Source: Legionella sp.
GTDB taxonomy: Bacteria > Pseudomonadota > Gammaproteobacteria > Legionellales > Legionellaceae
NCBI GenBank assembly: GCA_030680075.1
Contig: JAUXWR010000504.1
Location: 62,001-126,000 of the forward strand
Reading direction: 5' to 3'
DNA length: 64,000 bases
Shown: piece by piece, positions 28,197 to 39,116 of the stretch
How positions within the stretch are numbered: the first letter of the stretch is position 1
Layout of the letters: each line of letters opens with the position of its first letter
Notes under the pieces: model-generated
Databases searched by the model: none
The model's input: the letters and a program-made list of their open reading frames with translations, nothing else
What the model was told of the DNA's origin: nothing
Position numbers and translations under genes: made by a program

Positions 28197-28324
28197 CTTA
28201 TACTCAAGTAATCAAAAAATTCATTTTACACTTAACTTCAACGTAAAATATACTCTAAAATTATTGTCTTAAAACCTAAGGTTAAAAAAACAGCGCTTGC
28301 CTCTCCTGTTAAGTAACTATAGAC

Positions 28325-28357
28325 TTGAAATGCAACATAGTTACCCCCATATATGCT
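28325..28357 (+). promoter_or_regulatory. Candidate promoter of the YccA-like gene
   Basis: TTGAAA at 28325-28330 is followed by AT-rich -10 candidates: CATATA at 28348 (17-bp spacing) or TATGCT at 28352 (21-bp spacing). The ATG is at 28390. Position and composition are right; the exact -10 is unclear. Confidence 0.35.
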
Positions 28358-28389
28358 AAACTATAAATATAAATAATTTGGAGTTATCG

Positions 28390-29064
28390 ATGAACAGAAA
28401 TGACGTAACTGTACTAAGTACTCGCAATGAATCGGTACTTTCAACTAACAAAGTGCTACGTAATACGTACCTCCTTTTAAGCCTCACTTTTATATTCAGT
28501 GCTATTATGGCTTATGTTTCTTTTGCCTCTCACGCTCGCCCCATGAATGTTTTTGTCATGATTGTTGGCGTTTATGGCTTAATGTTTTTAACACAAGCTT
28601 TAAGAAACAGTGCCTGGGGACTTCTTAGTGTGTTCGCATTCACCGGTTTTCTGGGATACACCCTTGGCCCTATTTTGAATCTGTATGTAGCTAGCTACTC
28701 TAATGGCCCTCAACTTATTGCGACTGCAGTAGGTGGAACCGGTATGATATTTTTTGCCCTGTCTGGTTATGCCCTGGTAACTCGCAAAGACTTCAGCTTT
28801 TTAGGCGGGTTTCTGTTTGTAGGCGTTATGGTTGCATTGCTTGCGATGATTGCGGGTATATTCATGCAAGTTACGGCCTTGCAATTAGCGATTTCTGCCT
28901 TGTTTGTGTTGATTTCTTCCGGTTTGATTTTGTTCCAAACCAGCGAAATTGTTCATGGTGGTGAAACGAATTATATTAGTGCAACGGTTTCTTTATTTGT
29001 TTCCATATATAATTTGTTTGTAAGCTTGTTGCAACTGCTCGGTGCTTTTTCAGGTCGTGATTGA
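28390..29064 (+). CDS. Bax inhibitor-1/YccA family inner-membrane protein
   Basis: A 224-residue protein with seven hydrophobic helices and the BI-1 family pattern: RNTYLLLSLTFIFSAIMAYVSFA, FTGFLGYTLGPILNLY (the conserved GxTLGP region), and the last helix pair SLFVSIYNLFVSLLQLLGAFSGRD. In E. coli YccA interacts with FtsH and modulates its proteolysis; BI-1 relatives act as calcium or proton leak channels. The start is the ATG at 28390 with GGAG eight bases upstream; a TTG at 28378 overlaps that site. A strong terminator follows. Confidence 0.9.
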   Translation: MNRNDVTVLSTRNESVLSTNKVLRNTYLLLSLTFIFSAIMAYVSFASHARPMNVFVMIVGVYGLMFLTQALRNSAWGLLSVFAFTGFLGYTLGPILNLYVASYSNGPQLIATAVGGTGMIFFALSGYALVTRKDFSFLGGFLFVGVMVALLAMIAGIFMQVTALQLAISALFVLISSGLILFQTSEIVHGGETNYISATVSLFVSIYNLFVSLLQLLGAFSGRD

Positions 29065-29080
29065 CAGCCAATCAGTTAAT

Positions 29081-29110
29081 AAAAAACCCGGGATTTGCCC
29101 GGGTTTTTTT
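29081..29110. terminator. Bidirectional rho-independent terminator
   Basis: A run of six A, CCCGGG, five-base loop ATTTG, CCCGGG and seven T. The A/T runs on both sides let it serve the yccA-like gene on the plus strand and kdsA on the minus strand. A second GC-rich inverted repeat (GGTGGGCA/TGCCCACC) lies at about 29126-29157. Confidence 0.9.
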
Positions 29111-29175
29111 ATGCTTTCGAATCATGGTGGGCACGGCGCGCGCGCCTTTGCCCACCCTACATTTATTCATCAACC

Positions 29176-31703
<2,528 letters not shown>

Positions 31704-31789
31704 TTAACAAAATAAGAACGAAAATAACACATTATTTACGCAGCGAAATCAACTTTCGTCATTATTATGAAAAATATAGTCTACATTCG

Positions 31790-32998
31790 TTAGGCAATCG
31801 TTAGTAAATGCCCGAGTTTAACTTGCTTTGCCTTCAAATAATCATGATTATCGGGTGAAGGCTCTATGGCTAAAGGTATTCGTTCACTAATTGTTAAGCC
31901 ATATTTTTCCAAAGCTTCAATTTTTTTAGGATTATTAGTGAGTAGCCTTAAAACTTCAACACCTAAATATTTTAAAATCTGGTAAGCAATGGCATAGTCT
32001 CGCCCATCGGCCGGAAGACCTAATTGCAAATTAGCATCCACCGTATCATAGCCTTGCTCTTGCAACGCATATGCTTTTAATTTGTTAGCCAAGCCTATAC
32101 CACGCCCTTCCTGGCGTAAATAAATTAGTATACCACCTTCTTTTGCCAGCATTTCCAGAGAACGTTTCAACTGACTACCACAATCACACTTACAAGAACC
32201 AAATACATCCCCTGTAATGCACTCTGAGTGAATACGGACCAATGGCACTTTGTTACTGACTTCCGGAGGTCTGACCAGGGCAAAATGCTCAGCATTATCA
32301 AGGTCATTGGTAAAAACTGACATCAAAAAATTGCCGTAATCATGCATTGGAATTGTGGATGTTGCGGCCAGTTGTATAAGCTCTTCAAAGCGTATGCGGT
32401 AATCTATCAGGTCTTTTATAGTTACCATAGGAATATTATGCTCGCGAGAAAACAGTGCTAACTGATCGCGGCGACTCATCGTGCCATCGTCATTAATAAT
32501 TTCACAAATAACCGCTGCAGGTTTAAGGCCTGCAAGGACTGCCAAATCGACACTGCCTTCTGTTTGTCCGGCGCGCTCAAGTACGCCACCAGCTCTTGCA
32601 CGCAATGGGAATATATGTCCTGGAGAAATAATGTCAAGTGAGGTGCTGGCGTCATCAATAGCAACCTGGATGGTGCGGGCGCGATCACTGGCTGAAATTC
32701 CAGTAGAGACACCGCTCGCCGCTTCAATTGACACGGTAAAAGCCGTGCCATAGGGCGAACGATTATGAGACGTCATCATTGGCAAATTCAATCTATCGAT
32801 TAATTCATCGGCCATGGGCAAACAAATTAAACCCCGCCCAAATCGTGACATGAAATTGATGGTTTCAGCGTTGATAAACTCCGCCGCAATAACCAGATCC
32901 CCTTCGTTTTCGCGGTTTTCATCATCTAGCAAGATGATCATGCGACCAGCCTTTAAGGTGGAAATTGCCTGCTCAATGGTTACAAAAAGACTCGTCAT
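31790..32998 (-). CDS. ribBA: Bifunctional 3,4-dihydroxy-2-butanone 4-phosphate synthase / GTP cyclohydrolase II
   Basis: A 402-residue fusion. The N-terminal half (about 1-200) is RibB, with DDENRENEGDLVIAAE and HIFPLRARAGGVLERAGQTEGSVDLA; the C-terminal half (about 205-402) is RibA-like, with the zinc cysteines in CITGDVFGSCKCDCGSQ (near 260-273), LIYLRQEGRGIGLANK, and LLTNNPKK. Together they make both riboflavin precursors from ribulose 5-phosphate and GTP. Some proteobacterial fusions have a degenerate GTP cyclohydrolase half, but here the cysteines are intact. The start overlaps the ribE stop by four bases. No ribH follows. Confidence 0.95.
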   Translation of the reverse strand: MTSLFVTIEQAISTLKAGRMIILLDDENRENEGDLVIAAEFINAETINFMSRFGRGLICLPMADELIDRLNLPMMTSHNRSPYGTAFTVSIEAASGVSTGISASDRARTIQVAIDDASTSLDIISPGHIFPLRARAGGVLERAGQTEGSVDLAVLAGLKPAAVICEIINDDGTMSRRDQLALFSREHNIPMVTIKDLIDYRIRFEELIQLAATSTIPMHDYGNFLMSVFTNDLDNAEHFALVRPPEVSNKVPLVRIHSECITGDVFGSCKCDCGSQLKRSLEMLAKEGGILIYLRQEGRGIGLANKLKAYALQEQGYDTVDANLQLGLPADGRDYAIAYQILKYLGVEVLRLLTNNPKKIEALEKYGLTISERIPLAIEPSPDNHDYLKAKQVKLGHLLTIA

Positions 32999-33609
32999 AA
33001 CTCAACCTCACTGTTCAACTGCCCCGATATTGTAAGCTGATGGGCAACAATACGGGTAAAATAATCAAATTCCACATTGAGCCGCTGGCCAATTTTTAGC
33101 TGACCAAACGTTGTATGGGCTAAAGTGTGCGGTATCATCATTAGTTTGATACCAGTCGTATCCACGGTATTTATCGTTAAACTGACCCCATCCAGAGTGA
33201 TACTACCTTTGGGTAAAAGGTATCGAGAGGCCGGCATTGCAAAATCACCAATATGTATTTCCAGGTAATCACCAAGAGCTGTCATGGCTTTAAGGCTCGC
33301 CGTTGTATCAACATGACCACTGACATAATGCCCCCCCAAACGGCTACTTGCGAGTAGCGCGCGCTCGATATTAACCTGGTGACCCGCACGTAATTGGCCT
33401 AAGGTCGTCAATTTCAGTGTTTCCGGTGATACATCAAACGCAAGATGCCCCTCAACACCTGGCAAAAGCGTTAAACATACGCCATTAACCGCTATGCTTT
33501 CCCCTACTTCGGGTGCGGATAAGGTCGTGCTTAAAAAAAGCCGGTTACCACTCTCCATTTCGTTGTTTGCTAAAACCCGAGCTTGCTGTTGAATCAGGCC
33601 GGTAAACAT
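32995..33609 (-). CDS. ribE: Riboflavin synthase, alpha chain
   Basis: A 204-residue protein with the start MFTGLIQQQ and two lumazine-binding repeats: ESIAVNGVCLTLLPG with FDVSPETLKLTTLG in the first, GSITLDGVSLTINTVD with IPHTLAHTTFG in the second. It dismutates two 6,7-dimethyl-8-ribityllumazine molecules into riboflavin. The ATG ending at 33609 follows AGGAG at a good distance and overlaps the end of ribD by 16 bases; translation through ribD-ribE-ribBA is therefore coupled. Confidence 0.95.
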   Translation of the reverse strand: MFTGLIQQQARVLANNEMESGNRLFLSTTLSAPEVGESIAVNGVCLTLLPGVEGHLAFDVSPETLKLTTLGQLRAGHQVNIERALLASSRLGGHYVSGHVDTTASLKAMTALGDYLEIHIGDFAMPASRYLLPKGSITLDGVSLTINTVDTTGIKLMMIPHTLAHTTFGQLKIGQRLNVEFDYFTRIVAHQLTISGQLNSEVEL

Positions 33610-34667
33610 GAACTCTCCTGCCAATCAAGGCACGCTATGATGTTATTTTTCTGAATTTGCCATGAAATAGTGTGCTCACGACCAAACAAATTTTTTCCAG
33701 GATAAGCTGGTGTGGCATTAATGCCTAAAGTTTGTGGGACTATATAAAGGTAAGTTCTCTGTACTAATTCCTGTTCATGCAAGGCGGAAAAAATAGTCCC
33801 TCCAACCTCGACCCACGCATCATGAAAGCCCATAGCCCCAAGATGTTTGATAACTGCTGATAAATCCAGATGACCATTGACCGCAGGCACGCCATAGTAG
33901 CTGCAATTATTGTGCGCCTCGGTAACCTTGATATTGGCGTCATGGAATATATGGCAATGACTGGCTTCGTGAAAAATTTTCCGACGAAGAGGCAATGAAA
34001 GACGCGCATCAAGGATTGCAACAGGCTTTTTTATCGTTAAATTATCAAGGCGAGCTGTCATTGCGGGATCATCATTAATGATTGTTCGCGCACTGGTCAC
34101 GATAACATCCGCATAAGATCGCTGCATATGAGTAAATAAGGCGCAGTGTTGGTTTGAAAGTACGACTTTTTCACCATTAACACCTGCAATTTTCCCATCA
34201 AGTGTTTGGGCTATTTTCGCGGTAATCCATGGCTTTCGAGTCGCCGTCCAAAATTGATAGCTTTTATAAAACTCATCAATTTCAGTGAGTGGGAAGTGAA
34301 TCACGTCAATCCCCTGCTTCTTAAGAATCAAAGGCGTATTGTTAGCGATAACCAAAGGGTTAGGATCCCGAAATCCATATACAACGCGTGTTACACCCGC
34401 CTCAATAATAGCAGAAACGCAAGGAGGCGTTTTTCCCCAATGATTGCAAGGCTCAAGCGTTACGTATAAGGTAACATCGCGTGTATTTCCCTTTATTTGC
34501 TCTAAAATACACTGCTCTGCGTGAGCACTTCCTGCGCCTTGATGAAATGCTTCGGCGATTATTTTATTATTATGCACAGCTACAGCTCCCACACTGGGAT
34601 TAGGAGCACAAGCACCTCGTCCCCGGTACGCTTGTTGCAGAGCAGCTTTCATAAACTGTTTGTGCAT
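33594..34667 (-). CDS. ribD: Bifunctional pyrimidine deaminase / reductase of riboflavin synthesis
   Basis: A 357-residue RibD. The N-terminal deaminase domain has the zinc motif HAEQCIL and PCNHWGKTPPC; the C-terminal reductase domain begins near KPWITAKIAQTLDGKIAG and includes VVEVGGTIFSALHEQELV-type sequence near the end. It converts the GTP cyclohydrolase product into the substrate for phosphatase and lumazine synthase. The ATG ending at 34667 is chosen; a TTG two codons upstream exists. It is first in ribD-ribE-ribBA. I looked for an FMN riboswitch upstream and did not see its conserved blocks. Confidence 0.94.
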   Translation of the reverse strand: MHKQFMKAALQQAYRGRGACAPNPSVGAVAVHNNKIIAEAFHQGAGSAHAEQCILEQIKGNTRDVTLYVTLEPCNHWGKTPPCVSAIIEAGVTRVVYGFRDPNPLVIANNTPLILKKQGIDVIHFPLTEIDEFYKSYQFWTATRKPWITAKIAQTLDGKIAGVNGEKVVLSNQHCALFTHMQRSYADVIVTSARTIINDDPAMTARLDNLTIKKPVAILDARLSLPLRRKIFHEASHCHIFHDANIKVTEAHNNCSYYGVPAVNGHLDLSAVIKHLGAMGFHDAWVEVGGTIFSALHEQELVQRTYLYIVPQTLGINATPAYPGKNLFGREHTISWQIQKNNIIACLDWQESSCLPA

Positions 34668-34877
34668 AATCAAATCAACGCGTTAAAATACGAGCATGAT
34701 AACAAATTATTCAATTTTTGAGTAGCCTAAGAGCCGCAATCAAGGCATTTATTCCCCAATATTGGCACAATTTGCTGCGCGTCATTTACATAAGTCTTCT
34801 TTAAACCCTGATATTAGCTTTAAGTGTTATTACTGTTATAATCAAAATTGGCATTCACAAGAGGTGTAAGTAACTCT

Positions 34878-36296
34878 ATGAATAGACTCAGGAAAATTTT
34901 TAATACGTTAAAGCAAATTAATCTGGGCTTTTTATTAATTATTTTGCAAATTACCCCTTTTAACGTCTATTCATTAACCCCCTACTCCACTGATGAGCTT
35001 GAAGAGCTTGAAAAAGAATTTGTCCAGTTGATAAATCAATCAGACAGTATTGTTCGAAATCCATTAGCCAATCAGTATCTTAATCATTTGGGCAAGCAAC
35101 TAGCGCGCTTTGCCAAAGTTCCAGCCCCTTATTTCTTTATCGTGAAATCCGGTGAAATTAATGCATTTGCAGGGCCTGGCGGCTACATTGGCATTAATTC
35201 CGGGCTTATTCTTGCCAGTGAAAATGAAAGCGAGTTAGCCGCGGTGATGGCGCATGAACTGGCGCATGTTCGCCTGCATCATCTCTACAGTATGATTGAG
35301 CATCAGAAACAAATGCGCATTCCGATGCTTGCCTCTTTGCTTGTGTCTGCAGCATTAGGGGTTGTTAATCCCACCCTTGGAAGTGGAGCATTGATGGCGT
35401 CTTTAACAGGCTTTGCGCAAGATAATATCAACTTTACGCGTGCCAAGGAGAAAGAAGCGGATAGAATCGGTATTGATATGCTGATTCGTTCAGGACTTGA
35501 TCCACGTGCAATGGCCAGTTTTTTTAAGAAAATGCAACAACATAGCCGCTATTATTACACAGCGAATATTCCTGCCATTCTACGCACTCACCCTCTTGAT
35601 GATGACCGTATTGCAGAAGCAGAAAATAGAAGCTTGCATATTGCGGGCAAACAATATCCTGACAACCTCAATTACCGTCTCTTTAAAGAACTTATCCGTA
35701 CGGACGTCACTACCGATAATAAACAACTTCTTGATTATTATCAGCATCAATGTCAAAAACATAATCAAGAGTATATCGCCTGTCAATTCGGTTACGTGCA
35801 GGCACTCATTAATATTAACCAATTCAAATTAGCCAGTGAGCGTTTAGCCCCCCTCCTGAAAGAGGATAACAATAATTTATTTTTTCAAATTACGATGGCA
35901 AATGCTGAAATCGGGGATAAGCAATTTGACACTGCCAATAAAAGATTACAAGACTTACAATCCAATTACCCGGATAATTATGCCGCTTTAATGGCTTATG
36001 CCCACGGCCTGCTTGCCAATGGAAGTGCTGAGAAAGCGGTCAGCGTTCTTCTTAAAGGGTCGCGTCAATTTAAAAATGACCTGCCTCTTTGTGAACAACT
36101 CGCGCGCGCAGAAGCTTCTGCTCACCGTCAAGCATATGCTTATTTTACAGAAGCACAATGTCAACTGTTACAAGGGCGTGCAAGGGATGCCATTCGTAAA
36201 TTAAAGGTAGTTTTGACGCTTGCAAAAAAAGACCAATATCTCCTTGCAAGAGCGGAGGCGATGATTGATGAGATTAAGTATATGACGAAGGATTAG
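34878..36296 (+). CDS. bepA: Periplasmic M48 metalloprotease with TPR region, BepA-like
   Basis: A 472-residue protein with an N-terminal signal (about residues 10-32), an M48 peptidase domain with zinc motif HELAH near 125-129 and the third ligand in the EKEADRIG segment near 195, and a C-terminal tetratricopeptide-like half (repeated LLANGSAEKAVSVLLKGSRQF, LQGRARDAIRKLKVVLTLAKK). This is the layout of BepA/YfgC, which degrades misassembled LptD and assists the BAM machinery. The frame extends upstream to a TTG at 34848; the ATG at 34878 is chosen for the signal peptide. Divergent from ribD. The family is certain; strict BepA orthology is likely but not proven. Confidence 0.88.
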   Translation: MNRLRKIFNTLKQINLGFLLIILQITPFNVYSLTPYSTDELEELEKEFVQLINQSDSIVRNPLANQYLNHLGKQLARFAKVPAPYFFIVKSGEINAFAGPGGYIGINSGLILASENESELAAVMAHELAHVRLHHLYSMIEHQKQMRIPMLASLLVSAALGVVNPTLGSGALMASLTGFAQDNINFTRAKEKEADRIGIDMLIRSGLDPRAMASFFKKMQQHSRYYYTANIPAILRTHPLDDDRIAEAENRSLHIAGKQYPDNLNYRLFKELIRTDVTTDNKQLLDYYQHQCQKHNQEYIACQFGYVQALININQFKLASERLAPLLKEDNNNLFFQITMANAEIGDKQFDTANKRLQDLQSNYPDNYAALMAYAHGLLANGSAEKAVSVLLKGSRQFKNDLPLCEQLARAEASAHRQAYAYFTEAQCQLLQGRARDAIRKLKVVLTLAKKDQYLLARAEAMIDEIKYMTKD

Positions 36297-36360
36297 GTTG
36301 GAGAATTTTGCGTGCATTAGACAAGGTTGCCATTCTTTCAGCGCACAAACCTTATCCCAG

Positions 36361-37959
36361 TCACTCTAACAGATAATCCGTATTCTCCAATTCATCAATA
36401 GAATTCTTAATGTCGTCTATCTTTTTAACGGTATCGGTTTTTTTGAAAAATAAAAAATCAGCACCTCTTGTTTTTATCAAATTAACCATTCCCGCCCCAA
36501 AATAAAAAACGCCAAGACCCGCTATAGCAAGAAGAAAGTTTTTTATAATAACCCCCATGCCGCGGTGACGTTGCAAAATTCCCCGCTCAGTTGAATCCTC
36601 GATTGCAATAGCACATGCGGCACTAAATACCTCGTAGTCTGCTATCGTTTTAGTACTAAAACGATAAGTATCAAAAGCCTCTGATAGCTTTTGATGAAGT
36701 GTATCAATTTCCCCGGCAGCCTTGAGATAAGTGGCTTTTTTAAAGACTTTAAGACGAAATTGATTGGATTTATTTTTAAGTGCTCGTAATTGTTTATCAA
36801 ACTCCACCTCTTGACGCGTTAAGGGCGGAGAGGCAAAAATATTTCGGGCATATTGGCGCTCAAGCTTTACAACAGCTGCAGCCGATTCACTGGATTTAAC
36901 AACAACGACAGGTTGAGGCATAACTACTTCGTCATCAGGTTCCAGAAGATGTGGTTGCCTTACAGGGTTAATGTTTTCACAAGGCAATTCAGGGTGTTGG
37001 TTTTCTGTGATAAATTCTTTAATCGAGGCAATTTTATCCACCAAAACACTAATTGCGGTCTGTCCATTTAAATTATCAACCGGTAACGTAGCCGCCAGCA
37101 ACAATACCGATTTTTTTTGACATAGAGCAAGCTTATTAATGTCGTGGGCGCGTAATACACGGGCACGTTCATTAATGTAATTAATACACTCAGATTTATA
37201 CTCGTCCAACGCTTGATTATTGTCAGCTACTATTAAAAAATAATGACCAGCACCCGGGTCGATTGCCAATTCAAATTTTCTGACGGCCTCGCCAGACTCC
37301 ATGACAATTTTTTTATCGATTTTTCCATAAATGGCGTAGGAGATGCCCAGATGATCCAGAACAGGCCTCACATCAGAAAGGGCAATTTTTGTGCCCGGTA
37401 AAGCCAGGTATTGACAATAATTAGAGTACCCCTGCTCGAGCCAATAAGTCTCGGGCTTGACCTCCTCTGCCTCCTCAAAAAAACTTTTATTGGCTAAATA
37501 CAACGCTTCCTCTGAGAGAGATTCAGCACCGGATTCATTAAAAAACTCAACTATCCGGGAAAAAACAGGAACTTTTTTAGCCTTCTCATACAAAAGCTCT
37601 TTATATTCATCATTAACTAATAACCAATGAGCAAACCAGCTTCTTAAAAAAACACCCAGTACCATAGTTTTCTCAAAAAAATGCATCGACCCCTTGCTAT
37701 CCGGATTTTTAAGTTGCTCATAGGTATCAAAAATTTCCAAATCTTCAAGACGCTTGAACTGCTTTTTCAAATCCTGAACGGGCTTGATATCTTGGTCGTA
37801 TTGCAGAAACAAATGCGGTGGAAACGGTTCGTTATTAATAAGCAGATACAGTGCAAAGGCATGAAAAAAACAATTATTCATCACGGGAGAGACATCAATT
37901 GCCCTATCAATTCTCTCGTGAAGCACAACATCTTCAATATTCGCTGATGAATGAGCCAT
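36361..37959 (-). CDS. OTU-like cysteine protease, candidate Dot/Icm effector resembling LotB/Ceg23
   Basis: A 532-residue protein with an OTU-like active-site arrangement: D22, then C30 in MNNCFFHAFALYLL (compare the OTU GDGNCLFHA block), and H239 in DPGAGHYFLIVAD. In Legionella LotB/Ceg23, a Lys63-specific deubiquitinase effector, the catalytic cysteine is reported at residue 29. A single strong transmembrane segment near 471-495 (IIKNFLLAIAGLGVFYFGAGMV) matches the membrane anchoring of LotB. The last residues (DDIKNSIDELENTDYLLE) are rich in Glu/Asp, as in E-block-type Dot/Icm signals. It is divergent from a phytase-like phosphatase gene. The start is ATG 37959. The OTU assignment rests on motifs; activity and secretion are inferred. 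Confidence 0.7.
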   Translation of the reverse strand: MAHSSANIEDVVLHERIDRAIDVSPVMNNCFFHAFALYLLINNEPFPPHLFLQYDQDIKPVQDLKKQFKRLEDLEIFDTYEQLKNPDSKGSMHFFEKTMVLGVFLRSWFAHWLLVNDEYKELLYEKAKKVPVFSRIVEFFNESGAESLSEEALYLANKSFFEEAEEVKPETYWLEQGYSNYCQYLALPGTKIALSDVRPVLDHLGISYAIYGKIDKKIVMESGEAVRKFELAIDPGAGHYFLIVADNNQALDEYKSECINYINERARVLRAHDINKLALCQKKSVLLLAATLPVDNLNGQTAISVLVDKIASIKEFITENQHPELPCENINPVRQPHLLEPDDEVVMPQPVVVVKSSESAAAVVKLERQYARNIFASPPLTRQEVEFDKQLRALKNKSNQFRLKVFKKATYLKAAGEIDTLHQKLSEAFDTYRFSTKTIADYEVFSAACAIAIEDSTERGILQRHRGMGVIIKNFLLAIAGLGVFYFGAGMVNLIKTRGADFLFFKKTDTVKKIDDIKNSIDELENTDYLLE

Positions 37960-37998
37960 TATTTTCTCTAAAAATTCTTTCCAAAGAATAGCATCTCT

Positions 37999-38026
37999 TT
38001 ATTAACCCATTAGGCAGAATTGTCAA
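37999..38026 (-). promoter_or_regulatory. Candidate promoter of the OTU-like gene
   Basis: On the minus strand, a perfect TTGACA (38021-38026) and TAATAA (37999-38004) are separated by 16 bp, about 40 bp before the ATG at 37959. This is the clearest sigma-70-like promoter in the accessory region. Confidence 0.5.
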
Positions 38027-38091
38027 GCCTCTTGCATCAAAGTCCTCTTTTTCATAGACTGGGTTAAGCGTTTTATTTATGGTGCTTGAGC

Positions 38092-39072
38092 ATGATCGTT
38101 TCAGGATGTCGATTCGTACCTCAGTCCTTTTTTTTTCTATCTTTACTATACGCAACTATTGTCTTTTCCGGACAAGAAGCGGCCATTTGTGATGGAACCG
38201 ACAAGCTACCTTGTATTGTACAAGACACAAGCGCCTCTTATTCGCATGTAAAAAATCTGCGTGATACATCAATGATCGCGTCCTACTATCATGAAGACAC
38301 AGCTGGTATCGATAAATTATGGTCTTCAGCAAGTGCCGCTCCCAACGAAGATGGCTGGCAGGAAATAGCCGATTACATTAACAAGCAAAGCCTGAAAAAG
38401 CCCAGTCGTATTGTAGTGGTGGATTTACGGCAAGAAACTCACGGCTACTTGAATGGCCAGGCAATAAATCTGACCACTTCTCATAACTGGATTAATTTAG
38501 GGAAAAAGAGACAACAGGTTTACGCAGACGAATTGGCGTGGCTGCGCGATTTACAAGAGAAAGACCATATTAATGGCGTATTAACCCCTAAGCAATTTGA
38601 TGCTAAAAAATATACTCATGGTAAAAATGTCGTTATTAAAACTGTTAAAAGCGAAGAAGAAGTAGTAACTGAGGCGGGCTTAGGCTACCACCGCTTAAAC
38701 GTTAGTGATCACAGGGCGCCGCTAGACAGCGAGGTTGATGATTTTGTTGAGTTTTATAAAAAGCTCCCCCCTTATACCTGGCTACATATTCATTGCCGTG
38801 GTGGTAAGGGCCGTTCCACCAGTTTTCTTGCAATGATAGATATGCTAAATAACGCCGATAAAGTCAGTTTTCACGATATTATTGCGCGGCAGGCCTCAAT
38901 TCCCCCTTTTTATAATTTATCAGAAATTTATCGACTTGATCCGGAGCTTACGGATTTTTATGAAGAGCGGCTGGTTTTTTTAACAAATTTTTATCTTTAT
39001 GCGCAACAAATTATAGCGGGTTATAAGGGCAGTTGGTCTGATTGGAAGTCATTACAGGGATTAGTTATTTAA
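38092..39072 (+). CDS. PTP-like phytase / inositol phosphatase
   Basis: A 326-residue cysteine phosphatase. The active-site P-loop is HCRGGKGRST (H234, C235, R241), matching the HCxxGxGRS/T signature of PTP-like phytases and dual-specificity phosphatases. Upstream, VVVDLRQETHGYLNGQAINL and VSDHRAPLDSEVDDFVEFYKKLP resemble the WPD-type general-acid region of PTP-like phytases. The N-terminus (FFFLSLLYATIVFSG) looks like a Sec signal peptide, which would place it in the periplasm or outside. L. pneumophila has a translocated phytase of this class, LppA, but without similarity data orthology is not claimed. ATG 38092 is chosen over a TTG two codons upstream. It is divergent from the OTU-like gene. 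Confidence 0.78.
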   Translation: MIVSGCRFVPQSFFFLSLLYATIVFSGQEAAICDGTDKLPCIVQDTSASYSHVKNLRDTSMIASYYHEDTAGIDKLWSSASAAPNEDGWQEIADYINKQSLKKPSRIVVVDLRQETHGYLNGQAINLTTSHNWINLGKKRQQVYADELAWLRDLQEKDHINGVLTPKQFDAKKYTHGKNVVIKTVKSEEEVVTEAGLGYHRLNVSDHRAPLDSEVDDFVEFYKKLPPYTWLHIHCRGGKGRSTSFLAMIDMLNNADKVSFHDIIARQASIPPFYNLSEIYRLDPELTDFYEERLVFLTNFYLYAQQIIAGYKGSWSDWKSLQGLVI

Positions 39073-39116
39073 TAAACAGGAACTTAAGCATCCACTAAAT
39101 AAAGGGCAGAAATACG

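Noticed and set aside
34668..34877. FMN riboswitch upstream of ribD
   Set aside because: The conserved sequence blocks and five-stem layout are not apparent by eye in this gap.
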